Of a DNA stretch of 64,000 bases, positions 1-7,901 are shown in pieces. The stretch is from the NCBI GenBank assembly GCA_035726825.1, contig JALNTX010000007.1:248001-312000 (forward strand), given 5' to 3'. Under the pieces are notes generated by a model, which was given only the letters and a program-made list of their open reading frames with translations, was not told the origin of the DNA and made no database searches. Position numbers and translations under genes: made by a program. This DNA comes from Pseudocitrobacter sp913778145. GTDB lineage: Bacteria > Pseudomonadota > Gammaproteobacteria > Enterobacterales > Enterobacteriaceae. How positions within the stretch are numbered: position 1 is the first letter of the stretch; each line of letters opens with the position of its first letter.

Positions 1-111
1 ATGCACGAAGGGAAACTGAAAGCGGACCTGGTAAACCACAACCTGACGCAGGAAAAAGTGATGGAAGCCGCATTAAGGAGCGAACGTCATGTCGAAAAAT
101 ACCCCGTCTGA
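1..111 (+). CDS. xylG: XylG C-terminus (partial), D-xylose ABC transporter ATP-binding subunit
   Basis: Only the last 36 codons lie in the window, reading frame 1 from the left edge to TGA at 109-111. The peptide contains NHNLTQEKVMEAALRS and ends near HVEKYPV, which matches the C-terminus of E. coli XylG as I remember it. The full protein is a double ATPase cassette that energises D-xylose uptake with XylF (binding protein) and XylH (permease). It overlaps the xylH start by 23 bases, so translation of the two subunits is probably coupled. Confidence 0.93.
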   Translation: MHEGKLKADLVNHNLTQEKVMEAALRSERHVEKYPV

Positions 112-1270
112 AATCAAGCTGGCGGCACCGACGCCAGCGCCAGGATTTAGCCTGAAATCGCTGAATTTACAGGTTTTCGTGATGATTGCCGCGATTGTGG
201 TGATCATGCTGTTCTTCACCTGGACGACCGACGGCGCGTACCTCAGCGCCCGTAACGTCTCCAACCTGCTGCGCCAGACCGCTATCACCGGCATTCTGGC
301 AGTGGGAATGGTGTTTGTGATTATCTCCGCCGAAATCGACCTCTCTGTTGGCTCGATGATGGGGCTGCTCGGTGGCGTGGCGGCGATTTTCGACGTCTGG
401 CTCGGCTGGCCGTTGCCGCTGACCATCATCGTGACGCTGGCGATGGGTCTGGTACTCGGCGCATGGAACGGTTGGTGGGTGGCCTATCGGAAAGTACCGT
501 CGTTTATCGTCACCCTCGCCGGGATGCTGGCGTTCCGCGGTATTCTGATTGGCATCACCAACGGTACCACCGTGTCGCCCACCAGCGCTGCGATGTCGCA
601 AATTGGCCAAAGCTACCTGCCTGATGGCATTGGCTTCTCCTTCGGTGCGATTGGCCTGATGGCGTTTATTGTCTGGCAGTGGCGTGGGCGCAGGCGTCGG
701 CAGAATCTTGGGCTTACCACACCGGCGTCTACCGGCGTGGTCGGGCGTCAGGCGCTGACGGCGATCATTGTGCTGGGCGCTATCTGGCTGTTGAATGACT
801 ATCGCGGCGTGCCAACACCGGTACTGCTGCTAACGCTGCTGCTGTTGGGCGGTATGTTTATGGCCACGCGCACGGCGTTTGGTCGTCGCATATACGCCAT
901 CGGCGGCAACATCGAAGCCGCGCGTCTTTCAGGGATTAACGTCGAGCGCACTAAGCTTGCTGTTTTCGCCATCAACGGCCTGATGGTAGCAATCGCCGGG
1001 TTAATCCTTAGCTCACGTCTTGGCGCAGGTTCACCGTCGGCAGGCAACATTGCCGAACTGGACGCGATCGCCGCCTGCGTGATTGGCGGCACCAGTCTGG
1101 CAGGCGGCGTGGGGAGCGTAGCCGGAGCGGTAATGGGCGCGTTTATCATGGCGTCGCTGGATAATGGAATGAGCATGATGGACGTGCCCACTTTCTGGCA
1201 ATATATCGTTAAGGGCGCCATTTTGCTGCTGGCAGTCTGGATGGATTCGGCCACCAAACGCCGCGCTTGA
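89..1270 (+). CDS. xylH: D-xylose ABC transporter permease XylH
   Basis: This 393-residue inner-membrane permease is the usual XylH length and belongs to the BPD_transp_2 (ribose/xylose/galactose) family. A polar N-terminus of about 30 residues is followed by many hydrophobic segments. GILAVGMVFVIISAEIDLSVGS near residues 70-90 is typical of the family, and GGTSLAGGVGSVAGAVMGA lies near the C-terminus. It forms the membrane channel for D-xylose with XylG and XylF. The ATG lies inside the end of xylG, consistent with a xylFGH operon that starts left of the window. The next gene, xylR, is the activator of the pathway. Confidence 0.97.
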   Translation: MSKNTPSEIKLAAPTPAPGFSLKSLNLQVFVMIAAIVVIMLFFTWTTDGAYLSARNVSNLLRQTAITGILAVGMVFVIISAEIDLSVGSMMGLLGGVAAIFDVWLGWPLPLTIIVTLAMGLVLGAWNGWWVAYRKVPSFIVTLAGMLAFRGILIGITNGTTVSPTSAAMSQIGQSYLPDGIGFSFGAIGLMAFIVWQWRGRRRRQNLGLTTPASTGVVGRQALTAIIVLGAIWLLNDYRGVPTPVLLLTLLLLGGMFMATRTAFGRRIYAIGGNIEAARLSGINVERTKLAVFAINGLMVAIAGLILSSRLGAGSPSAGNIAELDAIAACVIGGTSLAGGVGSVAGAVMGAFIMASLDNGMSMMDVPTFWQYIVKGAILLLAVWMDSATKRRA

Positions 1271-1281
1271 TAAGATGTACT

Positions 1282-1315
1282 ATGATCCTATCGGCTGCAT
1301 AACCGGTAGGATCAT
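1282..1315. repeat. Intercistronic hairpin between xylH and xylR
   Basis: The arms ATGATCCTATCGG (1282-1294) and CCGGTAGGATCAT (1303-1315) pair over 13 bases with one G-U type mismatch around an 8-base loop. No T-run follows on either strand, so it is not a simple intrinsic terminator. It may stabilise the xylFGH 3' end or limit read-through into xylR, whose ATG is 27 bases further on. Confidence 0.6.
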
Positions 1316-1341
1316 TCATGATTCACCAGGGAAATTGAACC

Positions 1342-2520
1342 ATGTTTGAAAAGCGTCACCGTATTACCCTGTTATTCAATGCGAATAAAGCCTATGACCG
1401 ACAGGTGGTCGAAGGGGTTGGCGAGTATTTACAGGCGTCGCAGTCGGAGTGGGATATTTTCATTGAGGAAGATTTCCGCGCGCGTATCGAAAACATCAAA
1501 GAGTGGCTTGGCGATGGCGTGATTGCCGATTATGACGATCCGCACATCGAAGAGCTGCTGGCCGACGTGAAAGTGCCGATTGTCGGCGTAGGTGGTTCAT
1601 ATCATCGCCCGGAACAGTATCCATCCGTCCATTACATCGCTACCGATAACTACGCGCTGGTCGAAACCGCGTTCCTGCACCTGAAAGAGAAAGGCGTGCA
1701 TCGTTTTGCGTTCTACGGCTTGCCGGGCTCCAGCGGTAAACGCTGGGCGGTGGAGCGGGAATATGCCTTCAGCCAGATTGTGGCCAAAGAGAAATATCGC
1801 GGTGTGATTTATCAGGGACAAGAGACCGCGCCAGAGAACTGGCAGCATGCGCAGAATCGCCTGGCGGACTGGCTGCAAACGCTGCCGCCGCAAACCGGCA
1901 TTATCGCCGTGACCGACGCCCGCGCGCGCCATATCCTGCAAGCCTGCGAACACCTGCACATTCCGGTGCCGGAAAAGCTATGCGTGATTGGCATCGATAA
2001 CGAAGAGCTTACCCGCTATCTTTCGCGCGTGGCGCTGTCGTCTGTGGCGCAGGGGGCGCGGCAGATGGGCTATCAGGCCGCCAAACTGCTGCACCGCCTG
2101 CTCGACAACGAAGAGTTACCGCTTCAGCGCCTGCTGGTGCCCCCGATGCGCGTCATCGAACGACGCTCCACCGACTACCGCTCGCTGAACGACCCGGCGG
2201 TGATTCAGGCGATGCACTACATCCGCAACAACGCCTGCAAAGGCATTAAAGTCGAGCAGGTGCTTGATTCTGTCGGCATTTCGCGATCGAACCTTGAGAA
2301 ACGCTTCAAAGAGGAAGTGGGCGAAACCATTCACGCCGTGATCCACAGCGAAAAGCTGGAGAAAGCGCGCAGCTTGCTTATCTCCACCTCGCTGTCGATT
2401 AACGAGATCTCGCAAATGTGCGGCTACCCTTCCCTGCAATATTTTTACTCGGTATTTAAAAAAGAGTACGACACCACCCCGAAGGAATACCGCGAACAAT
2501 ACAGCGAAGTGCGGATGTAG
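1342..2520 (+). CDS. xylR: Xylose operon activator XylR (AraC family)
   Basis: This 392-residue cytoplasmic regulator has the usual XylR length. Residues 1 to about 270 form a periplasmic-binding-protein-like sensor domain that binds D-xylose. Residues from about 285 to 388 form an AraC-type double helix-turn-helix, with GISRSNLEKRFKEEVGETIH as the first HTH and SINEISQMCGYPSLQYFYSVFKKEY as the second. XylR activates xylAB and xylFGH when xylose is bound. The ATG follows the weak Shine-Dalgarno AGGGA. It lies downstream of xylH, separated by a hairpin, as in E. coli. Confidence 0.97.
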   Translation: MFEKRHRITLLFNANKAYDRQVVEGVGEYLQASQSEWDIFIEEDFRARIENIKEWLGDGVIADYDDPHIEELLADVKVPIVGVGGSYHRPEQYPSVHYIATDNYALVETAFLHLKEKGVHRFAFYGLPGSSGKRWAVEREYAFSQIVAKEKYRGVIYQGQETAPENWQHAQNRLADWLQTLPPQTGIIAVTDARARHILQACEHLHIPVPEKLCVIGIDNEELTRYLSRVALSSVAQGARQMGYQAAKLLHRLLDNEELPLQRLLVPPMRVIERRSTDYRSLNDPAVIQAMHYIRNNACKGIKVEQVLDSVGISRSNLEKRFKEEVGETIHAVIHSEKLEKARSLLISTSLSINEISQMCGYPSLQYFYSVFKKEYDTTPKEYREQYSEVRM

Positions 2521-2530
2521 CTGCTTTTAA

Positions 2531-2560
2531 GCCGGATGGCGCAGCCCGTGTCCGGCCTAC
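2531..2560. repeat. REP palindrome after xylR
   Basis: GCCGGATGGCGCAGCCCGTG continues into TCCGGCCTAC, a classical REP unit whose GTAG head reads on the minus strand. It sits between the convergent genes xylR and the MBL-fold gene. The TAG stop of the MBL gene (complement of 2557-2559) lies within the GTAG head. Confidence 0.85.
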
Positions 2561-3411
2561 TTCCAGACCATCTCGCCGGTATTGACCTTTGCGCTCATTT
2601 CCAGGGAACTCTCATCGGCGAGATCTGGAAACGCCTTTTTCATCACTTTGATGACGCCCGCCGAATCTTTCTGGCTACTCAGCGCCAGCTCAAATTTTTG
2701 CAGGTAATCAAGCGTGAAGGCGATGGCTTTCGCGCCCGATGGCAACCTGCCGAGGTAATGGCCCGGGATAACTTTTTGCGGTTGTTCGGCCTGCATCTCT
2801 TTGAGAACGCTGCGCCATTCATTACGACGCGTCACGGTCTGCGTATCGGCACTCCAGATATGAATGCCAGACGCCACGCCGGTACCGCCAAGAATCGTCC
2901 TATTCGCCGGGATCCAGACATAGGCCGCATAGCTTTCCGGATGTTTGATTTCAACCGCTTCACCATCAATGGTGAAACGCATGTCGTGGAGCGGTTTTGG
3001 CGTATATAACTTATGCGGCGCATCAGCTTTCAGCTGTGGTCCCCAATAGGCCAGCTTAGCCTCGCGCGTGGCCTCAATGTGCGAGACCACCGCAGGTGTC
3101 GCCACAATCTCCACATTCGGGAAGGCTTTGACTATCGGTTCCAGGCCAAAATAGAAATCAGGATCACCCGAGGTAATCACAATGCGCGAGAGTTTTTTTC
3201 CGCTCTCGCGAATCATAGCGACCAGCTTTTCACCCTCTTTCACGCTGAACTGGGCATCAAACAGCACGGCTTCTGAGGGGCCGTAGACCAGCGTTGATGA
3301 GACCGGGAAAACGGCATTTTCCTGAGGGTTATACGTCTTCATCGTCAGCGGGGCGGCAAAAGCCGTGCTGCTGATAACAAGGGCGGCGATGGCGGTGAAT
3401 GCACGTGTCAT
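2557..3411 (-). CDS. Periplasmic MBL-fold protein with degraded metal site
   Basis: The 284-residue product has a clear signal peptide (MTRAFTAIAALVISSTAFAA, cleavage near residue 20). Its body resembles the metallo-beta-lactamase fold of the Vmh-like hydrolases: a beta-rich N-half, then ITSGDPDFYFGL at 79-90, TGVASGIHIW at 177-186 and VIPGHYLG at 214-221. Canonical MBL enzymes carry HxHxDH where this protein has S81-G-D83-P-D85-F86, and a bridging Asp where it has T177. H157 and H218 remain. Most zinc ligands are therefore missing, so hydrolase activity is doubtful. The gene is divergent from the LysR gene at 3527, which probably regulates it. This pair is not at this locus in K-12. Its substrate is unknown. 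Confidence 0.8.
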   Translation of the reverse strand: MTRAFTAIAALVISSTAFAAPLTMKTYNPQENAVFPVSSTLVYGPSEAVLFDAQFSVKEGEKLVAMIRESGKKLSRIVITSGDPDFYFGLEPIVKAFPNVEIVATPAVVSHIEATREAKLAYWGPQLKADAPHKLYTPKPLHDMRFTIDGEAVEIKHPESYAAYVWIPANRTILGGTGVASGIHIWSADTQTVTRRNEWRSVLKEMQAEQPQKVIPGHYLGRLPSGAKAIAFTLDYLQKFELALSSQKDSAGVIKVMKKAFPDLADESSLEMSAKVNTGEMVWK

Positions 3412-3526
3412 GATGAACCTGATGTTGTTATGAGTGATAAGTGGTCATTTTACGGATTTCAGCACCTGTCAGAATTCCCGAAAACCGATATGCTTGGTTT
3501 CATAAAACGATCAGCTGGAGCCGTTC

Positions 3527-4408
3527 ATGGACAGAGTCACCGCCGCACGCGTGTTTAATCGCATCTGCGAACTGGGCAGCCTGAGCGCCGCATCGCGCGC
3601 GCTGGGGATTTCGCGCCCGATGGTCAGCCGCTATCTGGAACAGATGGAACAGTGGGCAGGCGCGCGCCTGATTCATCGCACTTCGCGACGTCTGACGTTG
3701 ACGCCAGCGGGTGAAGAGATTTTGCTTAAGACGCGCCATCTGATTCAGCTGGCGCAGGAAATTGAGCTGCGCAATCAGCAGGATGAACCTTCCGGCGTGC
3801 TGCGCGTTGCCTGTGCGCACCTGACGGCTACCTGCATTATTGGGCCGATTGTCAGCGAATTTCTGACGCGTTATCCGGCGCTACGTCTGGAACTGGATGT
3901 GAACAATCATCCGGTGAATCTGGTGAGCGAGCGCATTGATGTGGCGGTGCGAATCACTAATAACCCGGAGCCTGGCACCATTGCCCGCCGCCTGGGCGAG
4001 TGCCGTTCAGTGCTTTGCGCCGCGCCGGGTTACCTGGCCCGCCACGGCACGCCGCAAACGCCTGCCGACCTTGCTCATCATAACTGCCTGCACTACAGCC
4101 GTTTCGCCGGGCAGAGTTGGCACTTTACCACTGCCGAAGATACAGACGTGTCGGTCGATATCAGCGGTAATTTCAGCGCTACCATTTCAACAGTGTTGCT
4201 GGATGCCGCCGTGGCAGGTTGCGGTATTGCCATGGTGCCGGAAATGGAAGCCAGGGAAGCATTGGCAAAGGGAAATGTGGTGACGCTGCTGGCGGAGTAT
4301 GAACCGGCCAGGCTGGGAATTTATGGCATGTATTTGTCGCGGGAGTATCAGCCTGGGGGATTAAGGCCATTTCTGGATATGCTGGAGGATGCGTTGCCAG
4401 AAATGTAA
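3527..4408 (+). CDS. LysR-family transcriptional regulator
   Basis: This 293-residue protein has an N-terminal winged HTH (RVFNRICELGSLSAASRALGISRPMVSRYLEQMEQWAGARLIHRTSRR, about residues 8-57) and a C-terminal PBP2-type effector domain from about residue 90. It is of the CrgA-like branch, with length typical for the family. The ATG at 3527 follows CTGGAG. It is divergently transcribed from the MBL-fold gene with a 115-base spacer, the usual arrangement for a LysR regulator and its target. The effector is unknown. Confidence 0.9.
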   Translation: MDRVTAARVFNRICELGSLSAASRALGISRPMVSRYLEQMEQWAGARLIHRTSRRLTLTPAGEEILLKTRHLIQLAQEIELRNQQDEPSGVLRVACAHLTATCIIGPIVSEFLTRYPALRLELDVNNHPVNLVSERIDVAVRITNNPEPGTIARRLGECRSVLCAAPGYLARHGTPQTPADLAHHNCLHYSRFAGQSWHFTTAEDTDVSVDISGNFSATISTVLLDAAVAGCGIAMVPEMEAREALAKGNVVTLLAEYEPARLGIYGMYLSREYQPGGLRPFLDMLEDALPEM

Positions 4409-4427
4409 AAAAGTGAGCTTTGTTCTT

Positions 4428-4525
4428 GCCGGATGCGACGTAAACGCCTTATCCGGCCTACAAAATCGTGCTAATTCAATATATTGCAGAAATCTTGTAG
4501 GCCTGATAAGCGTAGCGCATCAGGC
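4428..4525. repeat. BIME: two opposed REP units
   Basis: The first unit, 4428-4461, reads GCCGGATGCGACG to TCCGGCCTAC. The second, 4497-4525, reads GTAGGCCTGATAAGCGTAGC to CATCAGGC in the other orientation. A 35-base AT-rich spacer separates them. Together they fill most of the space between the convergent lysR and bax genes and look very like E. coli BIMEs. They may act as a 3' mRNA stabiliser, gyrase site or Rho-dependent end. Confidence 0.85.
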
Positions 4526-4554
4526 AATTTCGCCTTTAGCCTTTCAGAAACGGA

Positions 4555-5379
4555 TTACATATGCGCCGCAATCAGACGCTGGTTATCCTGGTACATCGCG
4601 AACAGATAGTTGTTGTAGCTCGAACCTTTGGTGGAATAACCTTTCAGCTTATGAATCATCGCGCTGGCGGTCACTTCCTGGTCCGTCTTACGCAGTTGCG
4701 CGCGAGACTTGCGGAATGACGAATATGCCGGATGCGTGTTCAGGTTCATCGCGTAGGCCTGTACGGACGCTTTGACCGAGTCAAAGTGCGTATAGCCATT
4801 CACTTTACCAGAACCATTTTTACACTTGCCGGAACCACACTTCATACCGAACAGATTGTTATTGGCGCGCGCCAGTTTTGACGTCCCCCAACCACTCTCT
4901 GCCGCAGCCATGGTCGCAACCATGCTGCCAGGGATGATGTCGACACGTTCAAGCAGTGAATTCCACGGCACCTTACGGGTGTTACCGTTCCACTTCACCT
5001 TGTAGCGCGTGGTGATGTCTTTCAAACGCGCACGCTCAGACGGCGACCAGCGGCCTTCGTACTGCTTTGAAATCAGCCAGTTACGCTCGGCAGTGATAGC
5101 TGCATTTTGGCTTGTAATATAAGGCATTACCGTCCGGAGAAACGCTCTTTTCCTTGGGGTTCCGGAAGGGTATTTTCGCAAATCAGGAAGTGAACTGCTC
5201 TTTACACTATTGCGAGAATACTCTTGTTTACTGCTAACCTTAGTACTACTAACCTTTTTAACTGAGGCTTTATGATGCTCTGTTACTGTGTGAGTCTTCG
5301 CTAACACCCCACCAGAAAAAATCATGGTGAGTAACATAAGTATCGCTGCCCCATATCGTCGAATGGGAGTCGATATCAT
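4555..5379 (-). CDS. bax: Bax protein, glucosaminidase-domain protein
   Basis: The 274-residue product has the same length as E. coli Bax and occupies the same site between xylR and malS. It has an N-terminal signal or anchor segment (RRYGAAILMLLTMIFSGGVLA). A low-complexity Ser/Lys/Val linker covers about residues 30-60. A glucosaminidase (FlgJ/Bax) domain follows from about residue 85, with MVATMAAAESGWGTSKLARANNNLFGMKC holding the presumed catalytic Glu. It is expected to act on peptidoglycan glycan strands from the periplasm, but its role in E. coli is not established. The start is supported by AGGAGA six bases upstream of ATG. Confidence 0.93.
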   Translation of the reverse strand: MISTPIRRYGAAILMLLTMIFSGGVLAKTHTVTEHHKASVKKVSSTKVSSKQEYSRNSVKSSSLPDLRKYPSGTPRKRAFLRTVMPYITSQNAAITAERNWLISKQYEGRWSPSERARLKDITTRYKVKWNGNTRKVPWNSLLERVDIIPGSMVATMAAAESGWGTSKLARANNNLFGMKCGSGKCKNGSGKVNGYTHFDSVKASVQAYAMNLNTHPAYSSFRKSRAQLRKTDQEVTASAMIHKLKGYSTKGSSYNNYLFAMYQDNQRLIAAHM

Positions 5380-5693
5380 TAGGTCTCCTGGTCGGATTTA
5401 TGCATTCCAACACCTTATTTTTGTCTCGAAATTGAGAGTTGAATCTCAAATCATACCAAAAATAGCCCGCCTGCGCACCTTGCTGAATAGTCTTAGTCCT
5501 AAACAATGGCACAACTTTGCCATGGGCAAAAACCATAGTCCTAATAGTAATCATTAGAAATGATACGGTTATCGCACTTTTTAGTGAATTTTGACGCCCG
5601 TCACTCACCCCTTTTTATCCTCCCCCTGAGGGGATGAGGCCTGCACCGCGAATTGCTGCCACACTGTTGAAAAAAACCGCGACAGGACCCGAC
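5380..5693. promoter_or_regulatory. bax-malS divergent intergenic region
   Basis: This 314-base spacer must hold the bax and malS promoters. It contains the dyad TTGAGA/TCTCAA (5432-5449). It also has a direct repeat TAGTCCTAA at 5494-5502 and 5536-5544 that brackets the palindrome TTTGCC-ATG-GGCAAA (5516-5530). The MalT box near malS is listed separately. I see no other gene or RNA in it. Confidence 0.6.
5630..5639 (+). promoter_or_regulatory. MalT box upstream of malS
   Basis: GGGGATGAGG is an exact match to the MalT consensus GGGGAKGAGG, 54 bases before the malS ATG. MalT sites normally overlap the -35 region, so transcription would start near 5670. A weaker inverted match (complement of TATCCTCCCC) lies directly upstream. 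It implies maltotriose/ATP-dependent MalT control, as in E. coli. Confidence 0.8.
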
Positions 5694-7727
5694 ATGAAAC
5701 TCGCTGCGCTTGTACCGCTAATGCTTCCGACCTACGCCTTCGCCGCCTGGACCGTGAATGACTTCCCGGCATTTACCTCTGAAGGCACCGGCAAATTCGT
5801 CAGTCAAAAAACACTCACGAAGGGTACTCGCCCCCTGACGTTAAATTTTGACCAACAGTGCTGGCAGCCTGCCGCAGGCATTAAGCTTAATCAGATGCTC
5901 TCACTGGAGCCCTGCAAAGGCGATGCACCGCAGTGGCGCATCTTCCGTGACGGCAATTACCAACTGGCGATAGACACCCGCTCCGGCACGCCGACGCTGT
6001 TGATTTCGGTTCAAAGCGCGACGCAGGCTGATAACGCACAAACGGCGCTTCGCCAGTGTCCGCGCTGGGATGGTAAGCCGTTAACCCTTGACGTCAGCCA
6101 GACTTTTGCCGAAGGCAGCAGCGTACGGGATTTCTACAGCGGCCAAACGGCGCAGGTAAAACAGGGGAAAATCACTCTGCAACCGGCCCCAGAAAGCAAT
6201 GGCTTGTTGCTGCTGGAAAACGTAGAGACTGCCAAACCAGCGGACTTCAGCTGGCACAACGCCACGGTCTATTTCGTGCTGACCGACCGTTTTGTTAATG
6301 GCGATCCGGGTAACGACAACAGTTATGGCCGCCGCAAAGATGGTATGCAGGAGATAGGCACATTCCACGGCGGTGACCTGAAAGGGCTCACCAGCAAGCT
6401 GGATTACCTGCAACAGTTAGGCGTTAACGCGCTGTGGATAAGCTCGCCGCTGGAGCAAATTCATGGCTGGGTCGGCGGCGGTACCAAAGGCGATTTCCCC
6501 CACTACGCCTATCACGGCTACTACACCCAGGATTGGACAAAACTCGACGCCAACATGGGCGACGAAAACGACCTGCGTAAACTGGTAGAGGGCGCTCATC
6601 AACGCGGCATGCGCATTCTGTTTGATGTCGTGATGAACCACACGGGCTATGCCACGCTCGCCGATATGCAGCAGTTCCAGTTTGGCGCGCTCTATCTGGA
6701 AGGTAGCGACATCGAAAAAACGCTCGGGAAAAACTGGACAGACTGGACGCCAGGCCCGGGTCAAACCTGGCATAGCTTTAACGATTACATCAACTTCAGC
6801 GATAAAGCCGCATGGGAAAAATGGTGGGGGAAAGGCTGGGTCCGCACCGATATCGGCGACTACGACAGCCCCGGCTTTGACGATCTCACCATGTCGCTGG
6901 CCTTCCTGCCCGATTTAAAAACCGAATCCACCGCCACTGTTGGGCTGCCCAATTTCTATGCCCATAAGCCCGATACCCAGGCCAAAGCACTGGCTGGCTT
7001 CACGCCGCGCGACTACCTCACCCACTGGCTGAGCCAATGGGTGCGCGATTACGGTATTGATGGTTTTCGCGTGGACACTGCCAAGCACGTGGAGATGGCG
7101 GGCTGGCAGCAACTGAAGACACAATCCAGCGAGGCGCTGGCCGAGTGGAAAAAAGCCAACCCGGATAAAGCGCTGGATAACGCCCCGTTCTGGATGACCG
7201 GCGAAGCCTGGGGCCACGGCGTGATGGAGAGCGATTATTACCGCCACGGCTTCGACGCAATGATTAACTTCGATTATCAGGACCAGGCGGCAAAGGCGGC
7301 AGATTGCCTGGCGAATATCGACCTCACCTGGCAACAGATGGCCGACAAATTACAGTCATTCAACGTGCTGAGCTATCTTTCATCGCATGACACCCGCCTG
7401 TTCCGCGAGAAAGGTAACAACGCCGCCGAGCTTCTGCTGCTGGCCCCCGGCGCAGTGCAGATTTTCTATGGCGACGAGTCGAATCGTCCGTTTGGCCCAA
7501 CCGGCTCGGACCCGCTTCAGGGTACGCGCTCAGAGATGAACTGGCAGGATGTCAGCGGGAAATCAGCCGCCAGCGTCGCGCACTGGCAGCGCTTAGGCCA
7601 GTTCCGCGCACGCCACCCGGCGGTAGGCGCAGGCAAACAGACGACGCTGACGCTCCCACAGGGCTATGGTTTTGTGCGGCAAACCGGTGACGATAAAGTG
7701 ATGGTTATCTGGGCCGGAAATCGCTAA
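5694..7727 (+). CDS. malS: Periplasmic alpha-amylase MalS
   Basis: Starting at the ATG at 5694 the protein is 677 residues, next to 676 in E. coli. It then begins with a proper signal peptide (MKLAALVPLMLPTYAFA), and AGGA lies seven bases upstream. A frame-open extension to 5634 would bury the signal peptide and run into the MalT box. MalS is a GH13 alpha-amylase that trims maltodextrins in the periplasm to sizes taken up by MalEFGK. The GH13 regions are visible: DVVMNH (region I), GFRVDTAKH with nucleophile D461, TGEAWG with acid/base E504, and LSSHDT with D566. Confidence 0.96.
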   Translation: MKLAALVPLMLPTYAFAAWTVNDFPAFTSEGTGKFVSQKTLTKGTRPLTLNFDQQCWQPAAGIKLNQMLSLEPCKGDAPQWRIFRDGNYQLAIDTRSGTPTLLISVQSATQADNAQTALRQCPRWDGKPLTLDVSQTFAEGSSVRDFYSGQTAQVKQGKITLQPAPESNGLLLLENVETAKPADFSWHNATVYFVLTDRFVNGDPGNDNSYGRRKDGMQEIGTFHGGDLKGLTSKLDYLQQLGVNALWISSPLEQIHGWVGGGTKGDFPHYAYHGYYTQDWTKLDANMGDENDLRKLVEGAHQRGMRILFDVVMNHTGYATLADMQQFQFGALYLEGSDIEKTLGKNWTDWTPGPGQTWHSFNDYINFSDKAAWEKWWGKGWVRTDIGDYDSPGFDDLTMSLAFLPDLKTESTATVGLPNFYAHKPDTQAKALAGFTPRDYLTHWLSQWVRDYGIDGFRVDTAKHVEMAGWQQLKTQSSEALAEWKKANPDKALDNAPFWMTGEAWGHGVMESDYYRHGFDAMINFDYQDQAAKAADCLANIDLTWQQMADKLQSFNVLSYLSSHDTRLFREKGNNAAELLLLAPGAVQIFYGDESNRPFGPTGSDPLQGTRSEMNWQDVSGKSAASVAHWQRLGQFRARHPAVGAGKQTTLTLPQGYGFVRQTGDDKVMVIWAGNR

Positions 7728-7740
7728 AAAATCCGCTCCT

Positions 7741-7766
7741 CGGCCCGCTCTACGCAGAGCGGGCCG
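7741..7766 (+). terminator. Strong stem-loop after malS
   Basis: CGGCCCGCTCT-ACGC-AGAGCGGGCCG is a perfect 11-base-pair GC-rich stem with a four-base loop, 13 bases after the malS stop. No T-run follows. It may act as a mRNA 3' barrier rather than a classical intrinsic terminator. Confidence 0.6.
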
Positions 7767-7901
7767 CCACAACATAAAGCTCCGCATACGTAGATAATCG
7801 CAGCCAGTTATTCCAACACGCCTGACATTAAGCCATTTGCACCGCGCGGACGGTGGCGTTATGGTGAGCCTCTTTACAGCAATAGCAGTAGATTATCCGC
7901 G

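Noticed and set aside
1282..1315. Rho-independent terminator after xylH
   Set aside because: The dyad is good but no T-run follows, so it is listed only as a hairpin.
5634..5693. Upstream start of malS
   Set aside because: It begins within the MalT box and would place 20 residues before the signal peptide.
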